Positions 14,842-22,476 of a stretch of DNA of 23,634 nucleotides are shown here, one piece after another (position 1 is the stretch's first letter; every line of letters begins with the position of its first letter). The stretch lies in contig JBGPPD010000020.1 of assembly GCA_041488375.1 (NCBI GenBank), positions 1-23,634 on the forward strand. The letters run 5' to 3'. Origin of the DNA: JAABQT01 sp041488375 (GTDB lineage Bacteria; Pseudomonadota; Gammaproteobacteria; Burkholderiales; SG8-39). Under the pieces are notes generated by a model, which had not been told where the DNA came from, did no database searches, and saw nothing but the letters and a program-made list of their open reading frames with translations. A program made the translations under genes and the position numbers.

Positions 14842-16383
14842 ATGAAGCACCTCGTCTACTTCACCGCCTCCGACCACTACGTGTATTCCTGGGCCGGCGG
14901 CAGGCTCGCGTTGCAGGCGCGCTTCCCCGCCGACGAACCCGGAGTCGCCGGGTTCCGCGAATTCCTGGCCGGCCGGCGCGGCGCGCTGTTCTACGCCATG
15001 GCCGACCTTGCCGGCGAGGACTTCCACGAGGAGCAGATCCCCTACCTGCGCGGCAGCGACCGCGAGCTGGTGGTGCAGCGGCGCCTGGCGCAGCGCTACC
15101 GCGACACGCGCCTCGCTGCCGCACTGTCCCTTGGCACAGTGCGCGGCGAACGGCGCAATGAGCGCCTGCTGCTCACTTCGTTCACCAACACGCAGCAGCT
15201 CGCGCCGTGGCTCGATGCGCTTACCGAAGCGGGCGCCAAGCTCGCCGGCGTGTATTCGGTGCCCCTGCTCGCTCCGGCGCTGGCGGCCCGGCTCGGGGTG
15301 AAGGCCGGGCGTGCATTCGTGGTCAGCGCCAACAGCGCCGGCCTGCGCCAGTGCTTCGTCGAGGACGGGCGGCTGCGCTTCGCGCGCCTGGAGCGCACCG
15401 TCGACATGGTGCCGGACGCCTTCGCCGCTTTCGTGCGCACGGAGACCGGGCGGTTGGCGCAATACCTGGCGACGCTGCGCGTGCTGCCGCGCGACGGCCC
15501 GCCGGTGCAGGCCCTCGTCATCGCGCCGCCGGGACAGCGCGCGGCCTTCGAGCGCGCGCTGGTCTCCGACGCGCGGCTGTCCTTCGTCACCCTCGACGCC
15601 GCCGAGGCCGCGCGCAAGGTCGGGGTGAAGAGCGCGCCGGCGAGCGCGGGCACCGAGCAGTTGTATTTGCACCTGGTGGTCAAGCACGCGCCGCGCGAGC
15701 AGTTCGCGCGCCGCGAGGACCGGCGCAGCTACTACTTGTGGCAGCTGCAGCGCGGGCTGGTGGCAGCCGGCAGTCTCGGCTTCGCCGCCTGCGTGCTGTT
15801 CGGCGCGGCCAACTGGCTGGACGCGAGCGGCATGCGCGGGGAGATGCAGGAGCTGCGCCAGCAGACCCAGGTGACCTCGCAGGAGTACCAACGCATCACC
15901 TCCGCGTTCCCGGTCACGCAGACCACCACCGACAACCTGCGCGCCACGGTCACTGAATTCGGCAAACTCGCCCGGCGCACCGCCTCGCCGCGGGACGCAC
16001 TGGTGTACGTATCGCACGTGCTGAACGAATTTCCGCAGATCGAGCTCGATTCGCTGCAGTGGCGGCTCGAACGTCCCGAGGAGCGCGCGGCCGGCAAGAT
16101 GTCCCCCGGCGCACCGCCCGCGGCCGGCGCCGGCGAGCTCGCGCAAGTGCTCGAACTCTCCGGGCGCGTCGGCGCCATGCGCAGATCCGACTACCGCGCG
16201 ATTACCGCCGAGGTGCAGCGCTTCGCCAACGCACTGCGCACCGACCCCGCGGTGCGCGTGGTGCGCACGCAGCTGCCCTTCGACGTGACCTCCGAGGGCA
16301 CCCTGTCCGGCGACATCGGCACTGCCGCCGAAACGGGCGAGTCACCGCGCTTCACCATCGTGGTGGCGCGCAACCTGCAATGA
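14842..16383 (+). CDS. Bitopic pilus assembly protein, GspL/PilM-PilN (MshI)-like
   Basis: 513-residue protein not assignable to a single named family by eye. It has a long cytoplasmic N-terminal domain (about 1-300) with segments such as LLLTSFTNTQQLAPWLDAL and KLAGVYSVPLLAPAL that resemble the actin-like fold of PilM/GspL. One membrane helix follows (about 305-327, GLVAAGSLGFAACVLFGAANWL), then a periplasmic coiled-coil-like stretch rich in Glu/Gln (about 330-380) and a C-terminal domain (LVYVSHVLNEFPQIELDSLQWRL) that looks like PilN. A PilM-plus-PilN role in one chain is therefore likely, equivalent to GspL or MshI. The start is 4 nt after the platform gene and the stop overlaps the next gene as ATGA, matching coupled translation. 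Confidence 0.78.
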   Translation: MKHLVYFTASDHYVYSWAGGRLALQARFPADEPGVAGFREFLAGRRGALFYAMADLAGEDFHEEQIPYLRGSDRELVVQRRLAQRYRDTRLAAALSLGTVRGERRNERLLLTSFTNTQQLAPWLDALTEAGAKLAGVYSVPLLAPALAARLGVKAGRAFVVSANSAGLRQCFVEDGRLRFARLERTVDMVPDAFAAFVRTETGRLAQYLATLRVLPRDGPPVQALVIAPPGQRAAFERALVSDARLSFVTLDAAEAARKVGVKSAPASAGTEQLYLHLVVKHAPREQFARREDRRSYYLWQLQRGLVAAGSLGFAACVLFGAANWLDASGMRGEMQELRQQTQVTSQEYQRITSAFPVTQTTTDNLRATVTEFGKLARRTASPRDALVYVSHVLNEFPQIELDSLQWRLERPEERAAGKMSPGAPPAAGAGELAQVLELSGRVGAMRRSDYRAITAEVQRFANALRTDPAVRVVRTQLPFDVTSEGTLSGDIGTAAETGESPRFTIVVARNLQ

Positions 16384-16988
16384 ACTTCACCAACCAGGAA
16401 CTGAAGGCGCTGGCCCTGCCGCTGCTGGCCTGTGTCGCGCTGCTCGGGGCCGGCGCGGCGCTGATCGCATGGACGCAGCAGGAACAGCGTGCCGCGGTAC
16501 GCGAGCTTGGCGCGGCGCGCGATCTGCGTGCGCAGGCGCGCGAGCGCCTGATGCGCATCGCCGAGGAGGAAAAGGAAGTCAAGGAGAAGCTGGCGGTGTA
16601 CCTGCGCCTGCGCGAGCTGGGGATCCTCGGCGACGAGCGGCGCCTGGAGTGGGCCGACGCCATGACCCGCATCCGCACCCAGCGCGAGCTGCCGGACCTG
16701 CGCTACCGCGTCGAGCGCCAGCGCCTGATCGCCTCGGTGCCGGGCAACCCCGGTACCGTGGACTTCTACGCCAGCGCGATGAAAGTCGACCTCGCGCTGC
16801 TGCACGAGGGCGACCTGCTGAATTTCCTCGCCGACCTGCGCGCTTCTGGCAACGCCTACTACTCGGTCAAGCGCTGCGCGATCTCGCGCACCGGGGCCGC
16901 GCCGACCGTCGCCGGGCTCGCCCCGCGGCTGCGCGCCGAATGCGAGATCGACTTGATCACCGTCATCGACCGGGCGGCCAAGGCATGA
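16380..16988 (+). CDS. PilO/MshJ-like inner-membrane assembly protein
   Basis: 202-residue protein with one N-terminal membrane helix (ALALPLLACVALLGAGAALIAW, about 10-31). A strongly charged coiled coil follows (about 35-78, ARERLMRIAEEEKEVKEKL), then a small periplasmic alpha/beta domain containing MKVDLALLHEGDLLNFLADLRASGNAYYSVKRCAI. This layout is that of PilO, GspM and MshJ, which heterodimerise with PilN/GspL-type proteins, here the product of the preceding gene. The ATG overlaps the previous stop and its own stop overlaps the next start, all as ATGA. The fold assignment is from architecture, not from a strong sequence signature. Confidence 0.75.
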   Translation: MNFTNQELKALALPLLACVALLGAGAALIAWTQQEQRAAVRELGAARDLRAQARERLMRIAEEEKEVKEKLAVYLRLRELGILGDERRLEWADAMTRIRTQRELPDLRYRVERQRLIASVPGNPGTVDFYASAMKVDLALLHEGDLLNFLADLRASGNAYYSVKRCAISRTGAAPTVAGLAPRLRAECEIDLITVIDRAAKA

Positions 16989-17422
16989 AGCGCTTCTGCC
17001 TGCCCGCGCTGCTGCTCGCGCTGCTCGGCGCCGGCCCGGCGGCCGCGCAGGAGCTGCAACGGCTGTTCTTCACGCCCGAGCAGCGCGCCGCCCTCGACGC
17101 GCGCCGCGCCGCGCGCCTTCCCGACAAGCCCGCCGTCGCGGTCGAATCGCCAACCACCCGCGTCGACGGCTACGTGAAGCGCTCCAGCGGCAAGTCCACG
17201 GTGTGGGTGGACGGCGAGCCGCTGCCCGAAGGGCTGCAGCTGGAGGGCCTGCGCGTGCGGCGCGGCAATGATCCGACCAGGGTCACGGTCAGCGTCGGCG
17301 AGGACGGCCGGCGCGTCGAGCTGCGCGTCGGCGAAACGCTCGATCGCGCCACCGGTGAGGTGAAGGACGTGATCGGGGACGGCGAAGTCAGGGTCGGGCG
17401 CAGTGGCGCTCAGGTCCGCTAG
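16985..17422 (+). CDS. Small periplasmic protein, MshK/PilP/GspC-like
   Basis: 145-residue secreted protein with a signal peptide (MKRFCLPALLLALLGAGPAAAQ, cleavage likely before QELQRL). The mature protein begins LQRLFFTPEQRAALDARRAA. It then has a beta-rich stretch (RVDGYVKRSSGKSTVWVDGEPLPEG) reminiscent of the HR domain of GspC/PilP/MshK, which contacts the secretin. Position after the PilO-like gene matches MshI-J-K or PilM-N-O-P order. Family membership is inferred from length, secretion and position. Its 3' end overlaps the next gene by 20 nt. Confidence 0.7.
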   Translation: MKRFCLPALLLALLGAGPAAAQELQRLFFTPEQRAALDARRAARLPDKPAVAVESPTTRVDGYVKRSSGKSTVWVDGEPLPEGLQLEGLRVRRGNDPTRVTVSVGEDGRRVELRVGETLDRATGEVKDVIGDGEVRVGRSGAQVR

Positions 17423-19169
17423 CCGCCGCGCGCAGCGCGGCATGGCGCTGCTCGCCCTGCTGGCAGTGGCGGTAATGACGTTCGGCTACATCCTGACAAG
17501 CCGGCTCAATGCGGCGAGCCGTTTCGCCTCGGTGGACCGCGCGCACAACGCCAAGGTGCTCGCCCAGGCGAAGCGGGCGCTGATCGGCTGGATGGCGGCG
17601 AATGCCGTGAGTACCGATGCGAATCCCGGCCGACTGCCTTGTCCCGAGGCGCCTGCCTATTTCGCGGATCCGGCGCAGCAGGGGGTTGCGGCCGGAGGCT
17701 GCACGCTACCTGCCGTCGGCCGCCTGCCTTGGCGCACGCTGGGCCTGGACCGTTTGGTGGACGACGCCGGCGAACCGCTTTGGTACGTGGTCTCACCCGG
17801 CTGGGCTCTCCCAACCCTGATTCCGATCAATTCGGACTCCCTGGGCCAATTGAGCCTCGATGGCAGCGAAGCCGTGGCGCTGATCATTGCGCCGGGCGTT
17901 GCACTCAGCGTGCAAGCCGGTACGGGCTGCACGGCGTGGGTGCAGAGCCGACCCATCGCCGGCACGCCCGAGCTGCGCAATTACCTCGAATGCGAGAACG
18001 CCACCTCGCCCGCCGATGCGAGCTTCGTCACGCGGTCGGCGGGCGGATCGTTCAACGATCAGGTGCTGCGCGTCTCCGCGGCCGACCTCATGCCGGCGCT
18101 CGAGGCGGCCATCGCGGACCGCGTGCAGCGGGAAATCGCCCCGGCGCTCGCGACCGGCAGCTTCGTGCTGGATTCAAGCTCGCCGCGGCGGTGGGTCACG
18201 GCGTCGGGCAATCCGCCGATCTATCCGTACGCGGCACCGTTTGCGGACCCGGGAACATCCCTGTACATGGGTCAAGACGGCATATACCAAGGCTTGCTCC
18301 CGTTCCATCCGTCCCAGGGATTCGTGGCCTACCAGGCCACGCCCGCGGACGCGGTGGAGACGCTGGGCAACGGCTACCTCATGTCGCAAAGCTGCTATTG
18401 GGAGGCTGCGGAAGCGTACCTCTGCGCGGGACGCTACCACGAGGACGACATCGATCCGACGTTGCCGATGCGCATCCAGATGACGGCGACGTTCACCAAC
18501 GTCGCGATGGGCCTGCGCTCGCTCCAGCCAGCGAACCTGCAAGTACAGGCGCGGGATGACGGCAGCAGCGGCCCGTGGACGGATCTCACGCCGTCCTACC
18601 GGGCCGAGATGAATGACGGCAGCGTGTCTGGCAAGCCCAGAGGATCGGTCACCATCAGATTCTGGGCCACCCTTCCCAACATCGACGCCATGGGCTGGGG
18701 TACGCAGGCGGATTACCGCATCCGTATCGACCGGGCGATGATCGACGACCACTGCCTGTTGAGCACCACCACCTCGTGCCCGGGCCCCTCGACGACCTGG
18801 TTCGCACGCAACGAATGGCAGCGGAATCTGTATTACGCAGTGGCGCAGGACAATACGGCGTACGTGTTGCCCTCCGTCGGGGGTTGCGACTCGACCAGCT
18901 GCCTGCGATTCAATGACCCTGCCACCCGCAATATCCGGTTGCTGCTCGTGCTCGCGGGCCGACGGCTCGATACGCAGACCCGACCCAGCAGTACGCTGAC
19001 GGACTATCTCGAGTTGCAGAACGCCGATCTGGGCACGTTGTATGAGCAACGCCAGAGACGGGCGAGCAAGATCGAGGACCTGACGCTCAACGCGCCATGG
19101 AACGACCGCCTGGTCCTGGTGGACTGGATTTCCCCCAACCCCACCTTCCCCCTCGCCAACCTCCCGTGA
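17403..19169 (+). CDS. Large GspK/PilX-like minor pseudopilin
   Basis: 588-residue protein beginning at a GTG inside the end of the MshK-like gene. The N-terminus RRAQRGMALLALLAVAVMTFGYILTSRL has a basic leader, a Gly13/Met14 cleavage-like junction and a hydrophobic helix. Position +5 is Ala rather than Glu, as in GspK-type pseudopilins that cap the pseudopilus. The head begins with a pseudopilin module, LPCP at about 78-81 then LPWRTLGLDRL...EPLWYVVS, shared in outline with the next gene. About 350 further residues follow, rich in Cys, Trp and Tyr (CYWEAAEAYLCAG, MRIQMTATFTNVAMGL, RFWATLPNIDAMGW, YRIRIDRAMIDDHCLL); I cannot assign them to a known domain. It probably sits at the pilus tip. 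No transposon or frameshift signs were seen. Confidence 0.78.
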   Translation: MALRSASRRAQRGMALLALLAVAVMTFGYILTSRLNAASRFASVDRAHNAKVLAQAKRALIGWMAANAVSTDANPGRLPCPEAPAYFADPAQQGVAAGGCTLPAVGRLPWRTLGLDRLVDDAGEPLWYVVSPGWALPTLIPINSDSLGQLSLDGSEAVALIIAPGVALSVQAGTGCTAWVQSRPIAGTPELRNYLECENATSPADASFVTRSAGGSFNDQVLRVSAADLMPALEAAIADRVQREIAPALATGSFVLDSSSPRRWVTASGNPPIYPYAAPFADPGTSLYMGQDGIYQGLLPFHPSQGFVAYQATPADAVETLGNGYLMSQSCYWEAAEAYLCAGRYHEDDIDPTLPMRIQMTATFTNVAMGLRSLQPANLQVQARDDGSSGPWTDLTPSYRAEMNDGSVSGKPRGSVTIRFWATLPNIDAMGWGTQADYRIRIDRAMIDDHCLLSTTTSCPGPSTTWFARNEWQRNLYYAVAQDNTAYVLPSVGGCDSTSCLRFNDPATRNIRLLLVLAGRRLDTQTRPSSTLTDYLELQNADLGTLYEQRQRRASKIEDLTLNAPWNDRLVLVDWISPNPTFPLANLP

Positions 19170-19933
19170 TGCGAGCGATCAACCGCCGGCGCGCACGCGG
19201 CTTCACGCTTACCGAGCTGGCCGTCGTATTCCTGATCGTCAGCATCATGCTGGCCACCGCGATGTATACGCTCTCCGCGCAGACCGAGCAGCGCGACTTC
19301 GAGGAAACGCGCCGCCGCCTGGAGGCAGCGCGCGAGCTCGTGCTCGGCTTCGCCGTCGTCAATGGCCGTCTGCCCTGCCCCGCCACCGCGACCTCGGGAG
19401 GAAGCGAGGCCATCACCACGCCGCCCAATTGCGACAGCCCCTATGGCGGCTTCTTGCCGGCGAGGGCCCTCGGGTTCCAGGTGGTCGACTCGGGCGGCTT
19501 CGCCCTCGACGCCTGGCAGAACCGGATCCGCTACGCGGTGTCGAGCGCAGCGCCGACGAGCTGCGCTGGATCCTCGACCGCGCCGCATTTCACCAACGCC
19601 ACCAATCTCCGGGCCAACGGCATCACCTGCCGACCCAATGACCTCGTCGTCTGCAATCAGTCCCCGGTGACGATCACCAACACCGTGTGCGACGCGAACA
19701 CCTCGGCCACCAACCAGAACGTCGTGGTTGCGATCGTGTTTTCCACCGGCAAGAACGGCGCTACCGGCGGGACAGGAACCAATGAAGCGCGCAATCTCGA
19801 CAACAACCCGCTGTTCGTAAGCCGCCCGCGCGACGCCCCCGGCGCGACCGGCGGAGAGTTCGACGACCAGATGGTCTGGATCCCGGTCGGCGAGTTCTAT
19901 GGCAAGCTGATCGCCGCCGGCGTCCTGCCCTGA
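19169..19933 (+). CDS. Minor type IV prepilin/pseudopilin
   Basis: 254-residue prepilin with a classical class III signal: a basic leader (MRAINRRRARG), cleavage after Gly11, Phe12 at +1 and Glu16 at +5 in FTLTELAVVFLIVSIM. The ATG at 19169 overlaps the preceding stop (TGATG); a longer reading begins 24 codons upstream inside the previous gene and lacks a correct leader. After the helix the head reads VVNGRLPCPATATS, YGGFLPARALGFQVVDSGGFALDAWQNRIRYAVS, a module also outlined in the preceding protein. It then has a Cys-rich, Asn/Thr-rich domain ending FDDQMVWIPVGEFYGKLIAAGVLP. Predicted to be processed by a prepilin peptidase encoded elsewhere. Last plus-strand gene before the antisense kinase. 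Confidence 0.9.
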   Translation: MRAINRRRARGFTLTELAVVFLIVSIMLATAMYTLSAQTEQRDFEETRRRLEAARELVLGFAVVNGRLPCPATATSGGSEAITTPPNCDSPYGGFLPARALGFQVVDSGGFALDAWQNRIRYAVSSAAPTSCAGSSTAPHFTNATNLRANGITCRPNDLVVCNQSPVTITNTVCDANTSATNQNVVVAIVFSTGKNGATGGTGTNEARNLDNNPLFVSRPRDAPGATGGEFDDQMVWIPVGEFYGKLIAAGVLP

Positions 19934-19937
19934 GCGC

Positions 19938-21662
19938 CTAGCCTGCGCGACGCAGCACGAAGCACACGTCGCCGTCGCGGTTCGCTTCCAACCGCAGTTC
20001 GTAGCCCGCCGCCGCCGCCTGGCGCGCGGCCTGGTACAGGCCGATGCCCAGGCCGGTATCCGAACGCACGGGCGCGCGCAGCAGAGTCTTCTCCAGGTCC
20101 CCGGGCAGGGCGCGGCCGCTGTCCGACACCCGCAGCCCGAGGCTGGCGAGTTCGATGCGCACGCGCAGACCGGGCTGCGCAGCCCGCTTGGCCAACGCGT
20201 TCTGCAACAAGTTGTCCGCCACGCTGTCGAACAACGCGCGCGGCACTTCGGCCGCCAGCGCCGATGCGGTGCCGGAGAATTCGACGCCCTGGCCCTGGTA
20301 CTGCCTCTGCAGCGATTCCCACCAGGCGCCGACCGGGACGCGTTCCTCGCGCTCCTCGTCCGGACGCTGCAGCTTGTCCAGCGTCGCGGCAAGCCGCTGC
20401 GTGATCGCCGGCAACTGGCGGCGCACCAGCGCGAGCGCCGCGGGCGAGTCGCCGCCTTCCGCCCCCGCGACCGAGCACAGCACGTTCAGCGACTGCAGCA
20501 GGTTCTTCACGTCGTGGGTGACGCGCGCGCCGGTCTGGTGCACGGCCTGCATGTAGCTCGCCTGGCGCAGCTCCTCCTCGCGCAGCTTGGCCAGGTAGAA
20601 CTCGCCCAGCAACTGGCCCAGCAGGCGGAAGTGCCCGTGCAGCGCAGGGCTGGTGCGATAGCGCGAGTAGACGGTGAGCGCGACCTCGCGGTTGGCGAAC
20701 TCCACGGCGTGCGGCGTGCGCTCGCCCGCCTCGCCCTGGCCGCCGTCCGTCTTCCACGCCGCGCCGGCCACCGAGGGCATGCGCGCGAGCGCCGCCACCG
20801 CCTCGGCGAGAAACCGCTCCGGTCGAGCTTCCGCATGCGACAGCTCGGCGAGGAACTGCAGCCACTTCTCGATCGGCAGGCCGATCGAGAACAGGTAGCG
20901 CGAAACGAACACGTTCAACCCGGCGTAGCCGGTGCGCGGATGCCAGGCCAGGCCGATCACCAGCACGATGCCCGCGATCACGAACACGATGTAGGTGAGC
21001 GCCTGCAGGTAGCTGGTGCGGCCCAGCGTCATGAAGGCGAAGCTGCCCAGGATCACCACGCCCAGCACCAGCATCAGGAAGATGCTGTAGAAGTAATCGA
21101 CAACCTGCGCGGCCTCCGGGGGGTCGGCCTCCGCTGGCGTGAGCGCCATCAGCAGGAAGAACGCCGGCAGGCCCCACGCCGCGTAGTTGCGCACGTCCGG
21201 GTCGATCTCGCGGCGCGGCGCGATCTCCGGCAGCACGATCACCACCAGCAGCGCGAGCAGGTAGGCGAACATCAGCAGGTAGAACCGTCGCTGCCAGCGC
21301 GCTTGGTGCAGGTACACCTTGCCGCCGACCAGCCCGGCCAGCACCACGGTCCAGGTGGCGAGCAGCCACCAGTCCAGGTACAGCACCACGGCGGCGGCGA
21401 ACAGGGCGATGAACAACGCCTGCGCCAGCGTCACCTGGCGCTCACCGCGCACGAGCGGCTGCCACAGCAGCAGCAGTCCGAGGTGCGCGAGCAGCAGCGC
21501 CCGCGCGCCACCGTCCGCCACGCCGCGCAGCGCGACCACGTGCAGCAGGGCGAGCATGGCGATCACCGCGAAGCGCCAGTGACGCCGGCTGAACGCCCGC
21601 ACCGCCTCCGGCAAGCGCGCGGCGGTCATTCCAGGTGAGTCGGCTGGCGAATCGGCTTGCAT
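19938..21662 (-). CDS. Membrane sensor histidine kinase, antisense to the pilus operon
   Basis: 574-residue kinase. The N-terminal half (about 25-235) is hydrophobic with six or more membrane segments (for example FAVIAMLALLHVVAL, LLATWTVVLAGLVGG, FYLLMFAYLLALLVVIVL, TYIVFVIAGIVLVIGLAW). A GAF-like cytoplasmic linker comes next, followed by the phospho-acceptor box TGARVTHDVKNLLQSLNVL with His383. The HDxKN form occurs in PrsK-type kinases. The ATPase domain has an N-box in VADNLLQNALAK, VSDSGRALP and GLGIGLYQAA. No receiver domain is present. It has no adjacent regulator; the natural partner is the NtrC-type protein at 5841. The start is unclear: ATG at 21662 or ATG at 21629, neither with a good Shine-Dalgarno. 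Longer readings into the divergent permease gene are rejected. Its stop faces that of the prepilin gene across 4 nt. Confidence 0.92.
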   Translation of the reverse strand: MQADSPADSPGMTAARLPEAVRAFSRRHWRFAVIAMLALLHVVALRGVADGGARALLLAHLGLLLLWQPLVRGERQVTLAQALFIALFAAAVVLYLDWWLLATWTVVLAGLVGGKVYLHQARWQRRFYLLMFAYLLALLVVIVLPEIAPRREIDPDVRNYAAWGLPAFFLLMALTPAEADPPEAAQVVDYFYSIFLMLVLGVVILGSFAFMTLGRTSYLQALTYIVFVIAGIVLVIGLAWHPRTGYAGLNVFVSRYLFSIGLPIEKWLQFLAELSHAEARPERFLAEAVAALARMPSVAGAAWKTDGGQGEAGERTPHAVEFANREVALTVYSRYRTSPALHGHFRLLGQLLGEFYLAKLREEELRQASYMQAVHQTGARVTHDVKNLLQSLNVLCSVAGAEGGDSPAALALVRRQLPAITQRLAATLDKLQRPDEEREERVPVGAWWESLQRQYQGQGVEFSGTASALAAEVPRALFDSVADNLLQNALAKRAAQPGLRVRIELASLGLRVSDSGRALPGDLEKTLLRAPVRSDTGLGIGLYQAARQAAAAGYELRLEANRDGDVCFVLRRAG

Positions 21663-21711
21663 GATCGGCGCGACGCAGGCAAAGATACGCAGATTCTCGA
21701 TCCGGCGAAAG
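21663..21711. promoter_or_regulatory. Divergent intergenic region between kinase and permease genes
   Basis: Roughly 50 nt lie between the chosen starts of the kinase (minus) and the ABC permease (plus), so promoters for both, if present, must sit here or within the coding ends. I see no convincing -35/-10 pair, sigma-54 element or inverted repeat. A weak minus-strand TATCTT resembles a -10. Confidence 0.25.
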
Positions 21712-22476
21712 ATGCCCCCCGCGCTCCTGCTGGCCCGCACCACCCTTACCGAGGCACGTCGCAGCGGCCTCCCCTGGCTCGCACTCGCCTGCCTCGCGCT
21801 GGCGTTCGGCCTGGCCGCGTTCCTGTCGCAGGTCGCGATCACCGAGAGCCGCGCGCTGCAGGCGACGCTCGCCGCCGCCGTGCTGCGCGCGGGCGCCGCG
21901 TTCCTGCTGGCGGCGCACGTCGCCACCAGCCTGGTGCGCGAAGCCAACGACAAGGTGCTCGAACTCGCGCTGGCGCAACCGCTGTCGCGCACGCAGTACT
22001 ACCTCGGCAAGCTGGCGGGTTTCGGCGCCTGCGGCGCCTGCCTCGCCGTGGCGTTCTGCGCGCCGCTGCTGCTGTGGGCGGCGCCCGATGCGGCGGCACT
22101 TTGGGGGCTGTCGTTCGCCGCCGAGCTGCTGCTGGTCGCGGCGGCCAGCCAGTTCTTCGCCGTCACGCTCGCCGGGGTGGTGCCGGCGCTCACCGCGACC
22201 GCAGGCCTTTACCTGCTGGCGCGCAGCATGACCGGCATCCAGCTGCTGGCGCGCGGCCCGTTGCTGGAGCAATCCCTTGCGCAACGCATCGCCAGCGGCG
22301 CGGTGGACGGCGTCGCGCTGCTGCTGCCCAGGCTCGACGCGGCCACACGCGCCGAATGGCTGATCTACGGCCTGCCCACGCCGGCGGAGTTCGGCATGGC
22401 GCTCGGCACCCTGCTGCTGTATTGCGCGCTGCTTGCCGCCGCGGGGCTGTTTGACTTCCACCGCCGCAACCTGTGA
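21712..22476 (+). CDS. ABC-2 type transporter permease lacking an adjacent ATPase
   Basis: 254-residue inner-membrane protein with about six membrane helices (SGLPWLALACLALAFGLAAF, AAAVLRAGAAFLLAAHVATSL, GFGACGACLAVAFCAPLLLW, SFAAELLLVAAASQFFAVTL, ALTATAGLYLLARSM and LGTLLLYCALLAAAGLFDF). The cytoplasmic segment VREANDKVLELALAQPLSRTQYYLGK is the coupling region typical of NosY/ABC-2 permeases. I prefer the ATG at 21712 (MPPALLLARTTLTEARR) over an ATG 17 codons earlier that overlaps the kinase start. No ATPase gene is adjacent; the orphan ATPase at 5117 is the best candidate partner. The stop overlaps the next GTG start as GTGA. Confidence 0.88.
   Translation: MPPALLLARTTLTEARRSGLPWLALACLALAFGLAAFLSQVAITESRALQATLAAAVLRAGAAFLLAAHVATSLVREANDKVLELALAQPLSRTQYYLGKLAGFGACGACLAVAFCAPLLLWAAPDAAALWGLSFAAELLLVAAASQFFAVTLAGVVPALTATAGLYLLARSMTGIQLLARGPLLEQSLAQRIASGAVDGVALLLPRLDAATRAEWLIYGLPTPAEFGMALGTLLLYCALLAAAGLFDFHRRNL

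Noticed and set aside
21663..21992. Extended kinase start at 21992
   Set aside because: It would overlap the divergent permease gene by about 280 nt and the additional residues show no membrane or domain pattern.
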